Translations under genes and position numbers: made by a program | In this document: in pieces, positions 9,956 through 18,465 of the stretch | Position numbering within the stretch: position 1 is the stretch's first letter | Layout of the letters: every line of letters begins with the position of its first letter | Notes under the pieces: generated by a model | Databases searched by the model: none | The model's input: only the letters and a program-made list of their open reading frames with translations | What the model was told of the DNA's origin: nothing | Source: Methylocapsa acidiphila B2 | GTDB lineage: Bacteria; Pseudomonadota; Alphaproteobacteria; Rhizobiales; Beijerinckiaceae | Length of the DNA: 64,000 bases | NCBI RefSeq assembly: GCF_000427445.1 | Contig: NZ_KE386496.1 | Span: forward strand, 620,001-684,000 | Direction: 5' to 3'

Positions 9956-10315
9956 ATGGTGAAGGCAACCACCAAAAAAGCGCCAGCGAAAAAGACCGCT
10001 GTAAAGAAAGCCGTCGTGAAGAAAGCGACAGCGAAGAAGGCGACGGTGAAGAAGGCTGCGGCGCCAAAGGCGGCGGTGAAGAAGGCCGCTGTGAAGAAGA
10101 CCGCCGTAAAGAAGGCGCCGGCGACGAAGGCGGCGGCGAAGAAGACCTCAGCCCCGAAGGCTGCGGTGAAGAAGACCGCAGCTCCGAAGGCTGCAGTGAA
10201 AAAGACAGCGGTCAAAAAGGCGACGGTGAAGAAGGCCAGCGTCAAGAAGGTCGTGCGGAAGGGGGCGCCCCGCAAGCCGAAGGCCGCTCCATCTGCGCCT
10301 CCGGAGACTGTTTGA
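9956..10315 (+). CDS. Histone H1-like Lys/Ala-rich DNA-binding protein
   Basis: A 119-aa low-complexity basic protein made almost entirely of KKAAVKK/KKTAVKK/APKAAVKK units from residue 5 to about 105, ending in KGAPRKPKAAPSAPP. This composition resembles the C-terminal domain of eukaryotic histone H1 and bacterial H1-like proteins (Hc1, AlgP, BpH1), which bind DNA non-specifically and influence nucleoid compaction. There is no globular domain. GGGAG precedes the ATG. The role is inferred from composition only; RNA binding is an alternative. The DNA repeats themselves make this stretch prone to in-frame expansion and contraction. Confidence 0.8.
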   Translation: MVKATTKKAPAKKTAVKKAVVKKATAKKATVKKAAAPKAAVKKAAVKKTAVKKAPATKAAAKKTSAPKAAVKKTAAPKAAVKKTAVKKATVKKASVKKVVRKGAPRKPKAAPSAPPETV

Positions 10316-10601
10316 CGTCGGCGATAAGCTCTTATCGCTGGTTCGATCGGAGATGGACGGCCGTGGATTCTCATGCGGCATTGACGTAATGGGGCGCCAG
10401 TCGAGGCCGTCTATCTCCGTTTCCTCGGCGCGCCCGCGCCGCAAGCGGTTTAAGCAACGTCCCATATTTTCTTGATAGGCTCGCCGACGGCTCGCGCCGA
10501 TTGTTTCGGCGACGAGGCGCAGCGACAAGCATCGTTCTTTTATTGGCTGCGCTTTCAGTAAATTTTCAACGCCTCCCAAATTTTCAACGCATCCCATTGG
10601 G

Positions 10602-10997
10602 TCAACGCGTGAGGCAGATTTCGGCGAACTCACGCCACGTCTTGTCGGTCGCGGCGCCTGAACCTTTCATAGCTTTCCACTCGACGCCGCACGCATGCAT
10701 CCGTTCTCGCGAGGCAGGAGGAAGCGGATGCAGCGCCGGCGCCTCGACGACGCTTGGCGTAGGGCGCTCGACGGCGCCCGGCGACGGGAGAGCCATGGGC
10801 GGCGTAATCGGCGCGACGCTTGGCGCCGGCAAGTCGGCGGGACGCGTCGGGGGCAAGGGAGCCGTTGCGGAAGGCTTCGGCTTGCTCGGGCCTTCAGTGG
10901 TTTGCGCGGCGCCTGTCGCCGGAATTGCAGCCGCGAAGCATAAGGCCGCACCGATTCTGATCGCGACGATCCGCGCGTTGGGGCGTTGCAAAAGCAC
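10602..10997 (-). CDS. Small exported protein with Pro-rich linker and Cys/Trp C-terminal motif
   Basis: A 131-aa predicted secreted or periplasmic protein. A GTG start at 10997 is chosen because AGGAG lies exactly 5 nt before it; the frame runs open further upstream to an ATG at 11105 that abuts the preceding stop. The N-terminus is a signal peptide (ARIVAIRIGAALCFAAAI, cleavage near ATGAAQ). A Pro/Ala-rich linker (about residues 33-90) follows, then a C-terminal module RMHACGVEWKAMKGSG...TWREFAEIC with two cysteines, a pattern I have seen in short alphaproteobacterial envelope proteins of unknown function. It lies 108 bp after the CPBP protease gene on the same strand. Confidence 0.6.
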   Translation of the reverse strand: MLLQRPNARIVAIRIGAALCFAAAIPATGAAQTTEGPSKPKPSATAPLPPTRPADLPAPSVAPITPPMALPSPGAVERPTPSVVEAPALHPLPPASRERMHACGVEWKAMKGSGAATDKTWREFAEICLTR

Positions 10998-11105
10998 CCG
11001 CGCTCCTTTCAAGACTTCTCGTCGCCGCGCGGGCCGTAAACGCGCTGCTAAAGAGCCGAACAGATTCAATCTAAACCCGCTCCACCTTGCGCCGGGACTA
11101 AACAT

Positions 11106-11882
11106 TTAGCTCGCCAACCGAAGGAAGACGCCGATAAAATTGTTCAGCGCATGCAAGGCGATCGGCGCTTTGACGCTGCCGGTCAGTTCGCGAAGTGCGC
11201 CGAGCCCGAGGCCGATGGGAAAGATCGCCAGCGCGTAAATATGCGTGTCCTCATGGTGGAGCCCGGCGAAGATCGCCGAGGTCGTGAGCAGGGTCGCAAT
11301 GAAGCCGAACCTCCGGCGGAGGTCGGTAAAAATCCAGCCGCGAAAGACGAGTTCCTCGACGATTGGCGCGAAGCCCACGGCGAGAAAGGCGACGAGCACA
11401 GTCACCGCCGCGCTGCCTTCCGGGATCGCCGACCTGCCGCGCGCCTCGGGCGCGAAATAGGCGATCGCCAAATCCGCGGCGCCACTATAGGCCAGGGTCG
11501 CGCCGACGAGCAGCCAAAAGGCGCGCCGACGCAGCCAGCCGATCCAGGGCCGCCAGGCGATGAGATCGCGCCACGCGCCGCCGCCGCGAAGACGGGCGAC
11601 GATCCAGACAGCAAGTCCGATGGCGAGATAAATCAAGCAGGCGGCGACAAGGCGGAAAATAACCGAATCGCCGGCTTCGCCCCCGTTGAGGGCCGTTCGG
11701 AACCTCTCGGCCAGGGGGCGGGCCGCGCTCCAATGCTCGAGAAAGGCGCTGGCGACGCTGATGAGCACGGTCGCCAGCAGAAGCAGCAATGCCGAGGTCC
11801 CAAGGATGACAAGGAGCCCGAGACAAAGCTCATAAAGCGCATAAACTCTTGATTTAACGTAATTATATGTGGATTCACCCAA
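11106..11882 (-). CDS. CPBP family intramembrane glutamic endopeptidase
   Basis: Multi-pass membrane protein, 258 aa, of the CPBP (CAAX protease/bacteriocin-processing, ABI) family. The three family motifs are present: EELVFRGW (EExxxR, about residues 176-183), FAGLHHEDTH, and HALNNFIGV near the C-terminus. Seven or so hydrophobic segments are visible. In bacteria such proteins are membrane proteases whose targets are mostly unknown. It is transcribed away from ssrA; its start lies in an AT-rich patch that probably holds its promoter. Confidence 0.87.
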   Translation of the reverse strand: MGESTYNYVKSRVYALYELCLGLLVILGTSALLLLLATVLISVASAFLEHWSAARPLAERFRTALNGGEAGDSVIFRLVAACLIYLAIGLAVWIVARLRGGGAWRDLIAWRPWIGWLRRRAFWLLVGATLAYSGAADLAIAYFAPEARGRSAIPEGSAAVTVLVAFLAVGFAPIVEELVFRGWIFTDLRRRFGFIATLLTTSAIFAGLHHEDTHIYALAIFPIGLGLGALRELTGSVKAPIALHALNNFIGVFLRLAS

Positions 11883-11922
11883 ATCCGCACCCGCTTATGT
11901 TCGGGCTCCGCGCCATTCGCCT

Positions 11923-11950
11923 TTGTAAAAATGCCCGCAATGCTTATATT
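11923..11950 (+). promoter_or_regulatory. Candidate sigma-70 promoter of ssrA
   Basis: TTGTAA (11923-11928) and TATATT (11945-11950) are separated by 16 nt, which predicts a transcript start near 11957, just before the acceptor half of the tmRNA gene. Confidence 0.5.
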
Positions 11951-11956
11951 CGATCC

Positions 11957-12280
11957 GCCGCCTCGGCGGCTACGGCGATAAACGGCGTCGAAATAAGCTC
12001 TTCGGACCCGGGGGCGGTACCCGGCGCCTCCACCAAAGCCCGTCTCGCGAGAGGCGGGTTTCGGCGGGGGCGAAATAGGTTCGACGGGGAGTGTAAAGGA
12101 TGATCTTTCGCTCGGCATGGTTCCGCCGTCATCGGGCCGAACTTTATAGTTGCCAACGACAACTATGCTCCGGTGGCCGTTGCTGCGTAATGCGGCAATA
12201 GTACCGAAATTAAAGTCCTTAGGGGTAGCACTCTAAGGCGGGGCTCGGAGGCGCCTGGCAACAGAAGCCTCCACTTTTAA
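11957..12280 (+). ncRNA. ssrA: Permuted two-piece tmRNA
   Basis: tmRNA rescues stalled ribosomes and tags the nascent chain for proteolysis. The gene is circularly permuted, as in alphaproteobacteria: the acceptor half ends GGCGCCTCCACCA (CCA end at 12035), a spacer of about 30 nt follows, and the coding half starts GGGGGCGAAATAGG at 12066. The two ends form a 7-bp acceptor stem with a G-U at the third pair, the alanine identity signal. A T-arm CCGGG/CCCGG with a 7-nt loop precedes it. The tag frame, 12152-12190, is ANDNYAPVAVAA followed by TAA, starting on a GCC resume codon. The 3' end is a GGAGGC/GCCTCC hairpin followed by ACTTTTAA. The outer 5' and 3' limits are approximate. Confidence 0.96.
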
Positions 12281-12338
12281 TTTCGTCCTGGAGCTTTCCC
12301 AGGTCTCCGCCGAAAAACCTCTGCTTGGGCTGAATTGA

Positions 12339-12923
12339 ATGGCGACCGATCTGATCCGCTATGACCTCCTGGTTCAGGACGCATTGCGCGGCGTGGTGAA
12401 ACGGGTCTTGTCGGACCTCGCTCGGGATGGACTCGTCGGCGATCATCATTTCTACATCACTTTTCGAACCCACGCGCGCGGCGTGCGGCTTTCGGCGCGG
12501 ATGCGAGAGCGCTATCCGGACCAGATGACGATCATTCTCCAGCACCAGTTCTGGGATCTGAGCGTCAACGATCACGCGTTTGAGGTCGGTTTGTCGTTCA
12601 AGAACGTGCCGGAAATGTTGCTCATTCCCTTTGACGCCATCACCCGTTTTTCGGACCCTTCCGTCCCCTTCGACATGGATTTCGAGCCGGAAGACGACGA
12701 GGGCGAGGCTGGGGCCAATGACGCCGGCCTGGCCGGCGACCAAATGTCCTCGCCGGCCTCTCTCGCAGCCGCGCCCCTCGGGCCGAGAGCGCTCGAAAGC
12801 GAAAATGCCGCCGGGCCTCTCGACTCGGCGATTGAGCCAAAGGTTGCGGCGGATGAGGCGGCAGCCTCGCGCGACGATGCGGCCAAGGTCGTTTCGATCG
12901 ACGCTTTTCGCAAAAAGACCTGA
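12339..12923 (+). CDS. sspB: SspB-type ClpXP adaptor (stringent starvation protein B family)
   Basis: Alphaproteobacterial SspB, 194 aa. SspB binds the ssrA tag and tethers tagged proteins to ClpXP for degradation. The substrate-binding beta domain spans about residues 1-110 (LIRYDLLVQDALRGVVKRVL, HHFYITFRT, QFWDLSVNDHAFEVGLSFKNVPEMLLIPFDAI). A long acidic, Ala/Pro-rich linker (110-180) ends in the short ClpX-docking-like peptide AKVVSIDAFRKK. It lies about 60 bp downstream of ssrA on the same strand, next to the RNA that encodes its ligand. The ribosome site is weak. It is followed by DUF4169 with a stop/start overlap. Confidence 0.9.
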   Translation: MATDLIRYDLLVQDALRGVVKRVLSDLARDGLVGDHHFYITFRTHARGVRLSARMRERYPDQMTIILQHQFWDLSVNDHAFEVGLSFKNVPEMLLIPFDAITRFSDPSVPFDMDFEPEDDEGEAGANDAGLAGDQMSSPASLAAAPLGPRALESENAAGPLDSAIEPKVAADEAAASRDDAAKVVSIDAFRKKT

Positions 12924-13141
12924 TGGGTGAGATCGTCAATTTGCGCCGGGTCCGCAAGACCAAGGCGCGCGCGGCCGAGGCAGCCGACGCTGCGGCCAAT
13001 CGGGTGAAATTCGGCCAAAGCCGCGCCGAGCGCGCCGGCGTTGAGGCGCAGCTCGCCGCCGATGCGCGTCGTCTCGATGCGCATAGACGCGAGTCGCTCA
13101 AGTCCCCCGAGGCTCCGTTCTTCGGCGATGATGGAGCCTGA
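12923..13141 (+). CDS. DUF4169 family protein
   Basis: A 72-aa basic helical protein beginning MGEIVNLRRVRKTKARAAEAADAAANR, the characteristic opening of the DUF4169 family, a small alphaproteobacterial family of unknown function that commonly lies beside an RHH protein gene. Its ATG overlaps the sspB stop (TGATG), and its end overlaps the next start, so the three genes are translationally coupled. No catalytic motif is visible; nucleic-acid binding is conceivable from the charge pattern but not shown. Confidence 0.8.
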   Translation: MGEIVNLRRVRKTKARAAEAADAAANRVKFGQSRAERAGVEAQLAADARRLDAHRRESLKSPEAPFFGDDGA

Positions 13142-13373
13142 TCCGCCGCCCGCGGCGTCGAGCGCGATCGTCAAACATTCGCTCGCCATAGCTGGCCATC
13201 GCACCAGCATCTCGCTCGAATATGCGTTTTGGGACGGGCTCAAGACGATCGCTGTCGAGCGCGGCCTTTCCTTGGCGAGCCTCGTCGCAGCGATCGACGC
13301 CGAGCGCGGCGCGGCCAATCTCTCCTCGGCGATTCGGGTCTTCGTCCTGAACTGGGCGCGCTCGCGAAAATGA
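13131..13373 (+). CDS. Ribbon-helix-helix domain protein
   Basis: An 80-aa protein whose core, HSLAIAGHRTSISLEYAFWDGLKTIAVERGLSLASLVAAID, fits the RHH_4 ribbon-helix-helix family: a beta strand, then two helices. RHH proteins are dimeric DNA-binding regulators, although the targets of this family are unknown. Two adjacent ATGs (13128 and 13131) overlap the end of the DUF4169 gene; the second is used. It ends only 6 bp from the convergent aldo/keto reductase gene. It is third in the sspB transcript. Confidence 0.82.
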   Translation: MEPDPPPAASSAIVKHSLAIAGHRTSISLEYAFWDGLKTIAVERGLSLASLVAAIDAERGAANLSSAIRVFVLNWARSRK

Positions 13374-13379
13374 CCGCCG

Positions 13380-14327
13380 TTACGCGCTGACCTTGTTCAG
13401 CCGATCGAGCGCCGCCGCATCGAGTCTGATCTCCGTCGCCCCCGCGATCTCGTTGAATTGCGCGAGGTTCGTCGCGCTGACAATGGGCGCCGTGACGCCG
13501 GGCTGCGCGATAAGCCAGGCGAGCGCGATTTGTGTGGGCGTCGCCTGATGGCGGGCCGCGACTGAATCGAGGGCCGCGAGAATGTCGAAGCCGCGCGGAT
13601 CGAGATAATGCGCGACGGTCTTGCCGCGCGCCTTTCCCTCGAGGTCTTTCATGTCGCGATATTTCCCTGTGAGGAAGCCCGCGGCCAAGGCGTAATAGGG
13701 AATGACGCCGATTCCCTCGGAGATGCAGAGCCTTTGCAGTCCGCCTTCGAATAGCGCGCGATTGGCGAGATTATAATGCGGCTGCAGGCACGCGTAGCGC
13801 GGATAGCCTTTGGCTTTGCTCACGGCCAAGGCGTCTGCGAGCCGTGACTCGACATAGTTCGAGGCGCCGATGGCGCGGACCTTCCCCGCCTGAACGAGGC
13901 TCGCGAAGGCTTCGAGCGTTTCCTCGAGCGGCGTCCAGACATCGTCGACATGAGCTTGGTAGAGGTCGATACGGTCGGTCCTGAGCCGGCGCAGCGAGGC
14001 CTCGGCGGATTGAATGATATGGCTTTTCGACAGGCCCTTGCCGGCTGATCTCATATCCATGCCGACCTTAGTCGCGACGAGGATCTTGTCGCGGTCGCCG
14101 CCGCGCTGGAGCCACTTGCCAATGATCGCTTCGGATTCGCCGCCCTGATGGCCATCGACCCAGATCGAATAGACGTCGGCTGTGTCGATCAGATTGAGGC
14201 CCCGATCGACGAAAGCGTCAATGATCGAAAACGAGGTCGCCTCGTCCGCCGTCCAACCGAAGACATTCCCGCCCAAGGCGAGCGGGGCGACGCTAAGGCC
14301 AGAGTCGCCGAGTTTTCGCTTCTCCAT
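13380..14327 (-). CDS. Aldo/keto reductase
   Basis: NAD(P)H-dependent aldo/keto reductase, 315 aa, a TIM-barrel enzyme reducing aldehydes or ketones, in the cytosol. The catalytic tetrad is visible: Asp and Tyr in NLIDTADVYSIW, Lys in ILVATKVGMD, and His in DLYQAHVDD. The cofactor region near the C-terminus (AQPGVTAPIVSATNLAQF) is typical. Two in-frame ATGs (14336 and 14327) lie after AAGGAG; the second has the better spacing of about 10 nt. The substrate is unknown. It is convergent with the RHH gene. Confidence 0.9.
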   Translation of the reverse strand: MEKRKLGDSGLSVAPLALGGNVFGWTADEATSFSIIDAFVDRGLNLIDTADVYSIWVDGHQGGESEAIIGKWLQRGGDRDKILVATKVGMDMRSAGKGLSKSHIIQSAEASLRRLRTDRIDLYQAHVDDVWTPLEETLEAFASLVQAGKVRAIGASNYVESRLADALAVSKAKGYPRYACLQPHYNLANRALFEGGLQRLCISEGIGVIPYYALAAGFLTGKYRDMKDLEGKARGKTVAHYLDPRGFDILAALDSVAARHQATPTQIALAWLIAQPGVTAPIVSATNLAQFNEIAGATEIRLDAAALDRLNKVSA

Positions 14328-14551
14328 TGGCCACATGCTCCTTTTCGGCCGATCGGCGGTGCGCCGCCGCTTCGCGAGAATTTATAGAGCAATGGAGAGG
14401 CGCGCCAATCCCGGCGTGATCGGCCTGGCGGGCGGTCTGTCCGCTCGAATGTTTTTTCCTTTTTTGCAATTGAGATCTGTGGCTTGATCCCGGCTGCTCG
14501 CTTGGGATTTTAGAATTGCCCTAATCGGGGCGCCGCGCGCCGGAGACCGTT

Positions 14552-15205
14552 ATGACGGACATCTACAGCTCTTATCGCAAGGACATTTATACAGAGCCTG
14601 CCGACGTCGATATCGACACATTGCAAAACCTGGGTCCGTTACGGTCCATGGCCGGCGTCTGGCGCGGATCGAAAGGCTTGGACGTCAACCCTAAAGCCGC
14701 GGGGCCGGAGACGCAGGCTTTCGTTGAAAGGCTGGAGCTGCAGCCGATCGACCCGCAGACCAATGGGCCGCAATTATTCTATGGGCTGCGTTATCATCAA
14801 CATATCGTCAAGCCCGGCGAGGTTGAAACCTACCATGATCAGATCGGCTATTGGCTGTGGGAGCCGGCCACCGAAACGATCATTCAAACGCTTGCGATTC
14901 CGCGCGGGCAAGTCGCGATGGCGGTCGGCAGGGCCGCGCCTGAGTCAAAGGAATTCGAACTCGTCGCCTCGCGTGGGCTCACCACCTATGGGATCTGCTC
15001 GAACGTCTTTCTCGAGGAAGCCTTTCGGACAGACGAATATCGCATCAAGATCACCATCAACGACGATGGGACATGGTCTTACGACGAGACGACGACGCTC
15101 GTTATCAAGGGCGAGACGCGCTTCGCCCACACCGACAAGGACACTTTGATTAAGATTGGAGAGCCGGCGCTAAATCCGCTGGCCAAGGCCAAGAGCGCTC
15201 GCTAG
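14552..15205 (+). CDS. Heme-binding beta-barrel (nitrobindin-like, THAP4-type) protein
   Basis: A 217-aa protein of the FABP-like/THAP4 heme-binding beta-barrel family. The N-terminal signature GPLRSMAGVWRGSKGLD matches the GxWxGxG strand of nitrobindins. It is followed by alternating strands (YHQHIVKPGEVETYHDQIGYWLWEP, TETIIQTLAIPRGQVAMAVG). Nitrobindins bind ferric heme and react with NO or peroxynitrite; whether this one does is inferred. It lacks a signal peptide. GGAG 6 nt before the ATG supports the start. It is followed by a membrane-protein gene 37 bp later on the same strand. Confidence 0.8.
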   Translation: MTDIYSSYRKDIYTEPADVDIDTLQNLGPLRSMAGVWRGSKGLDVNPKAAGPETQAFVERLELQPIDPQTNGPQLFYGLRYHQHIVKPGEVETYHDQIGYWLWEPATETIIQTLAIPRGQVAMAVGRAAPESKEFELVASRGLTTYGICSNVFLEEAFRTDEYRIKITINDDGTWSYDETTTLVIKGETRFAHTDKDTLIKIGEPALNPLAKAKSAR

Positions 15206-15242
15206 CCTAATCCTCCGCGGCGCCGAACTTTGTTTCGCGCGA

Positions 15243-15695
15243 ATGAGCGCGCTGGCAGTTTTATCACGCGACATTGATGCGTCGGAGGTCGCCGCCGTGC
15301 CTTTTAGAATGGCGCGTTTCGTGTTCTGGACCGGGATTTATAACGCCGGTCTTGCCTTGGTCTTGGTCTTCCCGCCGCTTTATCGGGCGCTCGGCCTGTC
15401 CATATGCACGCCGGTCTGGGCCTGGCTTATCGCCGGGTTTCTCGCTTATACGAGCGTCGCTTTAATCTACGCCTCGCGCGATCTGGCGCGGCGCGGGGCG
15501 CTCGTCTATTGGGAATCCTTGCTGCGCTATTTCGCGGCGATCGTGCTCGTTCCTGCCGGTCTGTTCGGCGATATTGGCTTCATCGCCGCATTGCTGGGAC
15601 TTGGCGATCTGGCCATCGGCGTGGCTTATATGTTTGGCCTGCCGAAGGAACTCGGGGTCTCGCATCAGGCTTTGCTCTTCGACCGAGTCGGCTGA
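15243..15695 (+). CDS. Four-helix membrane protein, unknown function
   Basis: A 150-aa protein with four hydrophobic segments (about residues 25-45, 58-78, 92-110 and 112-132), predicted to lie in the inner membrane. No catalytic or ligand motif is recognised. It follows the nitrobindin-like gene closely and is probably cotranscribed, so a role linked to heme or NO is possible but unproven. There is no clear ribosome site. Confidence 0.65.
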   Translation: MSALAVLSRDIDASEVAAVPFRMARFVFWTGIYNAGLALVLVFPPLYRALGLSICTPVWAWLIAGFLAYTSVALIYASRDLARRGALVYWESLLRYFAAIVLVPAGLFGDIGFIAALLGLGDLAIGVAYMFGLPKELGVSHQALLFDRVG

Positions 15696-15899
15696 ATGCG
15701 CGGGCGCTGAGCGCGCCGACCAGGCAATGGGAAACGCGCCTCCATTTCGTTCGGCTTCCGCTTGCAGCGAATGCGGCTGCTTCCCATTAAATTGACCAAC
15801 TCCCCATATTGGGCGCAAAGATTGGGGTCCAGTCGATTTGGCGCATAATGGCGCAAAGCGCCGCTTGATTCGTTTCAGCCGCGCGGGAGCCTTGAACCC

Positions 15900-18281
15900 T
15901 TGACCGATCCTTTTTCCTTCGCCGATCTCGACGCCGCCGATCCGGCTCCCGCGCCTCGGGCGGGCGGAATCGCCGCGCGGGCGCGGGCGGCCGCAGGCGG
16001 TCAGCGCTACCTTGACGGATTGAACCCAGAGCAGCGCGCCGCCATCGAGGCTATGGAAGGCCCGGTCCTGGTGCTCGCCGGCGCGGGCACCGGCAAGACC
16101 CGCGTGCTGACGACGCGGATCGCCCATATCATTGGCCAAGGCCGCGCTCGCGCGCATGAAATCCTCGCCGTCACCTTCACCAATAAGGCCGCGCGGGAAA
16201 TGAAGGAGCGCGTCGCGGCGCTCGCTGGGCCGGTCGCCGAGGGCATGCCCTGGCTCGGCACGTTTCACGCCATTTCAACTAAGATCCTGCGCCGCCACGC
16301 CGAGCTTGTCGGCCTCAAATCGAGCTTCACTATTCTCGATACGGACGACCAGATCCGCTTGATGAAGCAGGTCTTGCAGGCCGAGAATGTCGACGACAAG
16401 CGCTGGCCCGCCCGCGCGCTCGCCTATCAGATCGACGCCTGGAAAAATCGCGGCCTCGATCCGGCGCATGTGCCCGCGGGCGAGGCGGCCGCTTTCGCCA
16501 ATGGCAAGGGCGGCGCGCTTTACGCGCTCTATCAGGAGCGCTTGAAGATCCTGAACGCTGCCGATTTTGGCGATCTCTTGTTGGAATCGTTGCGGCTGCT
16601 GCGCGACAATCCCGATGTGTTGAAGCAATATCAGGATCGCTTCCACTACATGCTGGTCGACGAGTATCAGGACACGAACAGCGTCCAATATTTATGGCTG
16701 AGGCTTCTCGCCCAAGGGCGGCGCAATATCTGCTGCGTCGGCGACGACGATCAGTCGATCTATGGCTGGCGCGGCGCCGAGGTCGACAACATCCTGCGCT
16801 TCGGAAGCGATTTTCCGGGCGCGAAAATCATCAGGCTCGAGCGCAACTACCGTTCGACCGGGCATATTCTCGCCGTGGCCGCCTCCCTCATCGCGCATAA
16901 TCAGGGCAGGCTCGGCAAGACCCTGTTCACCGATGGCGAGCTCGGCGACAAGCCGACCGTCGCCGGCGTCTGGGACTCGGAGGAGGAGGCCCGCGCCATC
17001 GGCGAGGAGATCGAGCAACTGGCCCGCGCCGGTCATGATTACGAGGAGATTGCGATTCTGGTCCGCGCTTCGTTTCAGATGCGCGAATTCGAGGAGCGCT
17101 TCATCACCTTGGGCTTGCCATATCGCGTGATCGGCGGCCCGAGATTCTATGAGCGCGCCGAGATCCGCGATGCGCTCGCCTATTTGCGCTGCGTCGCACA
17201 GCCGGCGGATGATCTCGCCTTTGAGCGCATTTTCAACACGCCGAAGCGCGGCCTTGGCGACGCGACCTTGCAGCTCTTGCATGATTGCGCGCGGCGGAAG
17301 CGGATCCCCTTGATGCGCGCGGCCGAGATCATGGTCGAGACCGAGGAGCTGAAGCCGAAGCAGCGCCAGACCCTGCGCGATCTCCTCGCCGATTTCGCCC
17401 GTTGGGCGTCCTTGATCGACTTGAAGCCGCAGGGCGAACTCGCCGAGATGATTTTGGAGGAATCCGGCTACACGGATCTGTGGCGGAAGGACCGCACCGC
17501 GGAGGCGGCGGGCCGGCTCGAAAATTTGAAGGAGCTTGTCCGCGCGATGGAGGAGTTTCCCGATCTCGCCGGGTTTCTCGAGCATATTTCGCTGGTGATG
17601 GAGGCCGAAGGCAAGGACGCCGGCGCGCGTCTCTCCATCATGACATTGCACGCGGCGAAAGGCCTGGAGTTCGAGACCGTCTTCCTACCGGGCTGGGAAG
17701 AGGGGCTTTTCCCGCACCAACGCTCTCTTGACGAGTCCGGCCGCGCCGGACTGGAGGAGGAGCGGCGACTCGCCTATGTGGGGCTCACGCGGGCGAAGCG
17801 CCGGGCGAAAATCTATTTCGCCACCAATCGGCGCATTCACGGCCTTTGGCAGACCACGATCCCATCGCGCTTTCTCGATGAATTGCCGGCCGATCATGTG
17901 GACGTTGTCGAGGCGGCGTCGGGCCAGGCCTATGGCGGCTACGCCCAATCGCGTTTCGCCAATATGGATAGCTACGCCTCATCCTACACGACGCCCGGCT
18001 GGCGGCGCGCGCAAGGGCGGGCGCAGGAGGCAAAGCAAGGGCAGGGGCAGGACAGGGCGAGCGCCTTTAAAGAAAGCAAGGCGCGGCGCGGGCCCATGCA
18101 GATCGAGGGCGAGCTTGTGGCGAGTTCCGGGGCCTCTTCGTCCTTCCGCGTCGGCGCGCGGGTGTTCCACATGAAATTCGGCTATGGCGCCGTGGCGGCT
18201 GTGGACGGCAACAAGCTGACGGTGGATTTCGACAAGGCCGGCCGCAAGATGGTGCTCGAGAGCTTTGTGCAGGCTGGGTAG
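15900..18281 (+). CDS. uvrD: UvrD/PcrA-type superfamily 1 DNA helicase
   Basis: ATP-dependent 3'-5' DNA helicase, 793 aa. The SF1 motifs appear in order: Walker A GAGTGKTRVLT (about 61-71), motif Ia TFTNKAAREMKER, motif II DEYQDTN, motif III GDDDQSIYGWRGAE, motif IV RLERNYRST, motif V TLHAAKGLEFETVFLPG and motif VI RRLAYVGLTRAK. A C-terminal Tudor-like tail (FRVGARVFHMKFGYGAVAAVDGNKLTVDF), as in PcrA/UvrD, is present. Expected roles are nucleotide excision and mismatch repair and clearing replication obstacles. The start is TTG at 15900, with GGAG 10 nt before. It could equally be named pcrA. Confidence 0.93.
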   Translation: MTDPFSFADLDAADPAPAPRAGGIAARARAAAGGQRYLDGLNPEQRAAIEAMEGPVLVLAGAGTGKTRVLTTRIAHIIGQGRARAHEILAVTFTNKAAREMKERVAALAGPVAEGMPWLGTFHAISTKILRRHAELVGLKSSFTILDTDDQIRLMKQVLQAENVDDKRWPARALAYQIDAWKNRGLDPAHVPAGEAAAFANGKGGALYALYQERLKILNAADFGDLLLESLRLLRDNPDVLKQYQDRFHYMLVDEYQDTNSVQYLWLRLLAQGRRNICCVGDDDQSIYGWRGAEVDNILRFGSDFPGAKIIRLERNYRSTGHILAVAASLIAHNQGRLGKTLFTDGELGDKPTVAGVWDSEEEARAIGEEIEQLARAGHDYEEIAILVRASFQMREFEERFITLGLPYRVIGGPRFYERAEIRDALAYLRCVAQPADDLAFERIFNTPKRGLGDATLQLLHDCARRKRIPLMRAAEIMVETEELKPKQRQTLRDLLADFARWASLIDLKPQGELAEMILEESGYTDLWRKDRTAEAAGRLENLKELVRAMEEFPDLAGFLEHISLVMEAEGKDAGARLSIMTLHAAKGLEFETVFLPGWEEGLFPHQRSLDESGRAGLEEERRLAYVGLTRAKRRAKIYFATNRRIHGLWQTTIPSRFLDELPADHVDVVEAASGQAYGGYAQSRFANMDSYASSYTTPGWRRAQGRAQEAKQGQGQDRASAFKESKARRGPMQIEGELVASSGASSSFRVGARVFHMKFGYGAVAAVDGNKLTVDFDKAGRKMVLESFVQAG

Positions 18282-18465
18282 GGAGTGGCTGTTTGCGGTT
18301 TCCTTTCATCTGCAACGAATAACTAGGCGCGACCGAATCATCGGGACTGGCGCCGCATACTGAAACATCGCTGCGACATTAAGCGCCGCCTGAGGGGGTT
18401 AAGTTTAGCCTTCGCTCGCAATGAGCCTAACAAATTGCTAAGCGGGGGACGCGAAATTTCCGTTC

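Noticed and set aside
9956-10315. CRISPR-like or satellite array
   Set aside because: The regular repeats encode an in-frame Lys/Ala protein; units differ by synonymous and conservative changes and no spacers exist.
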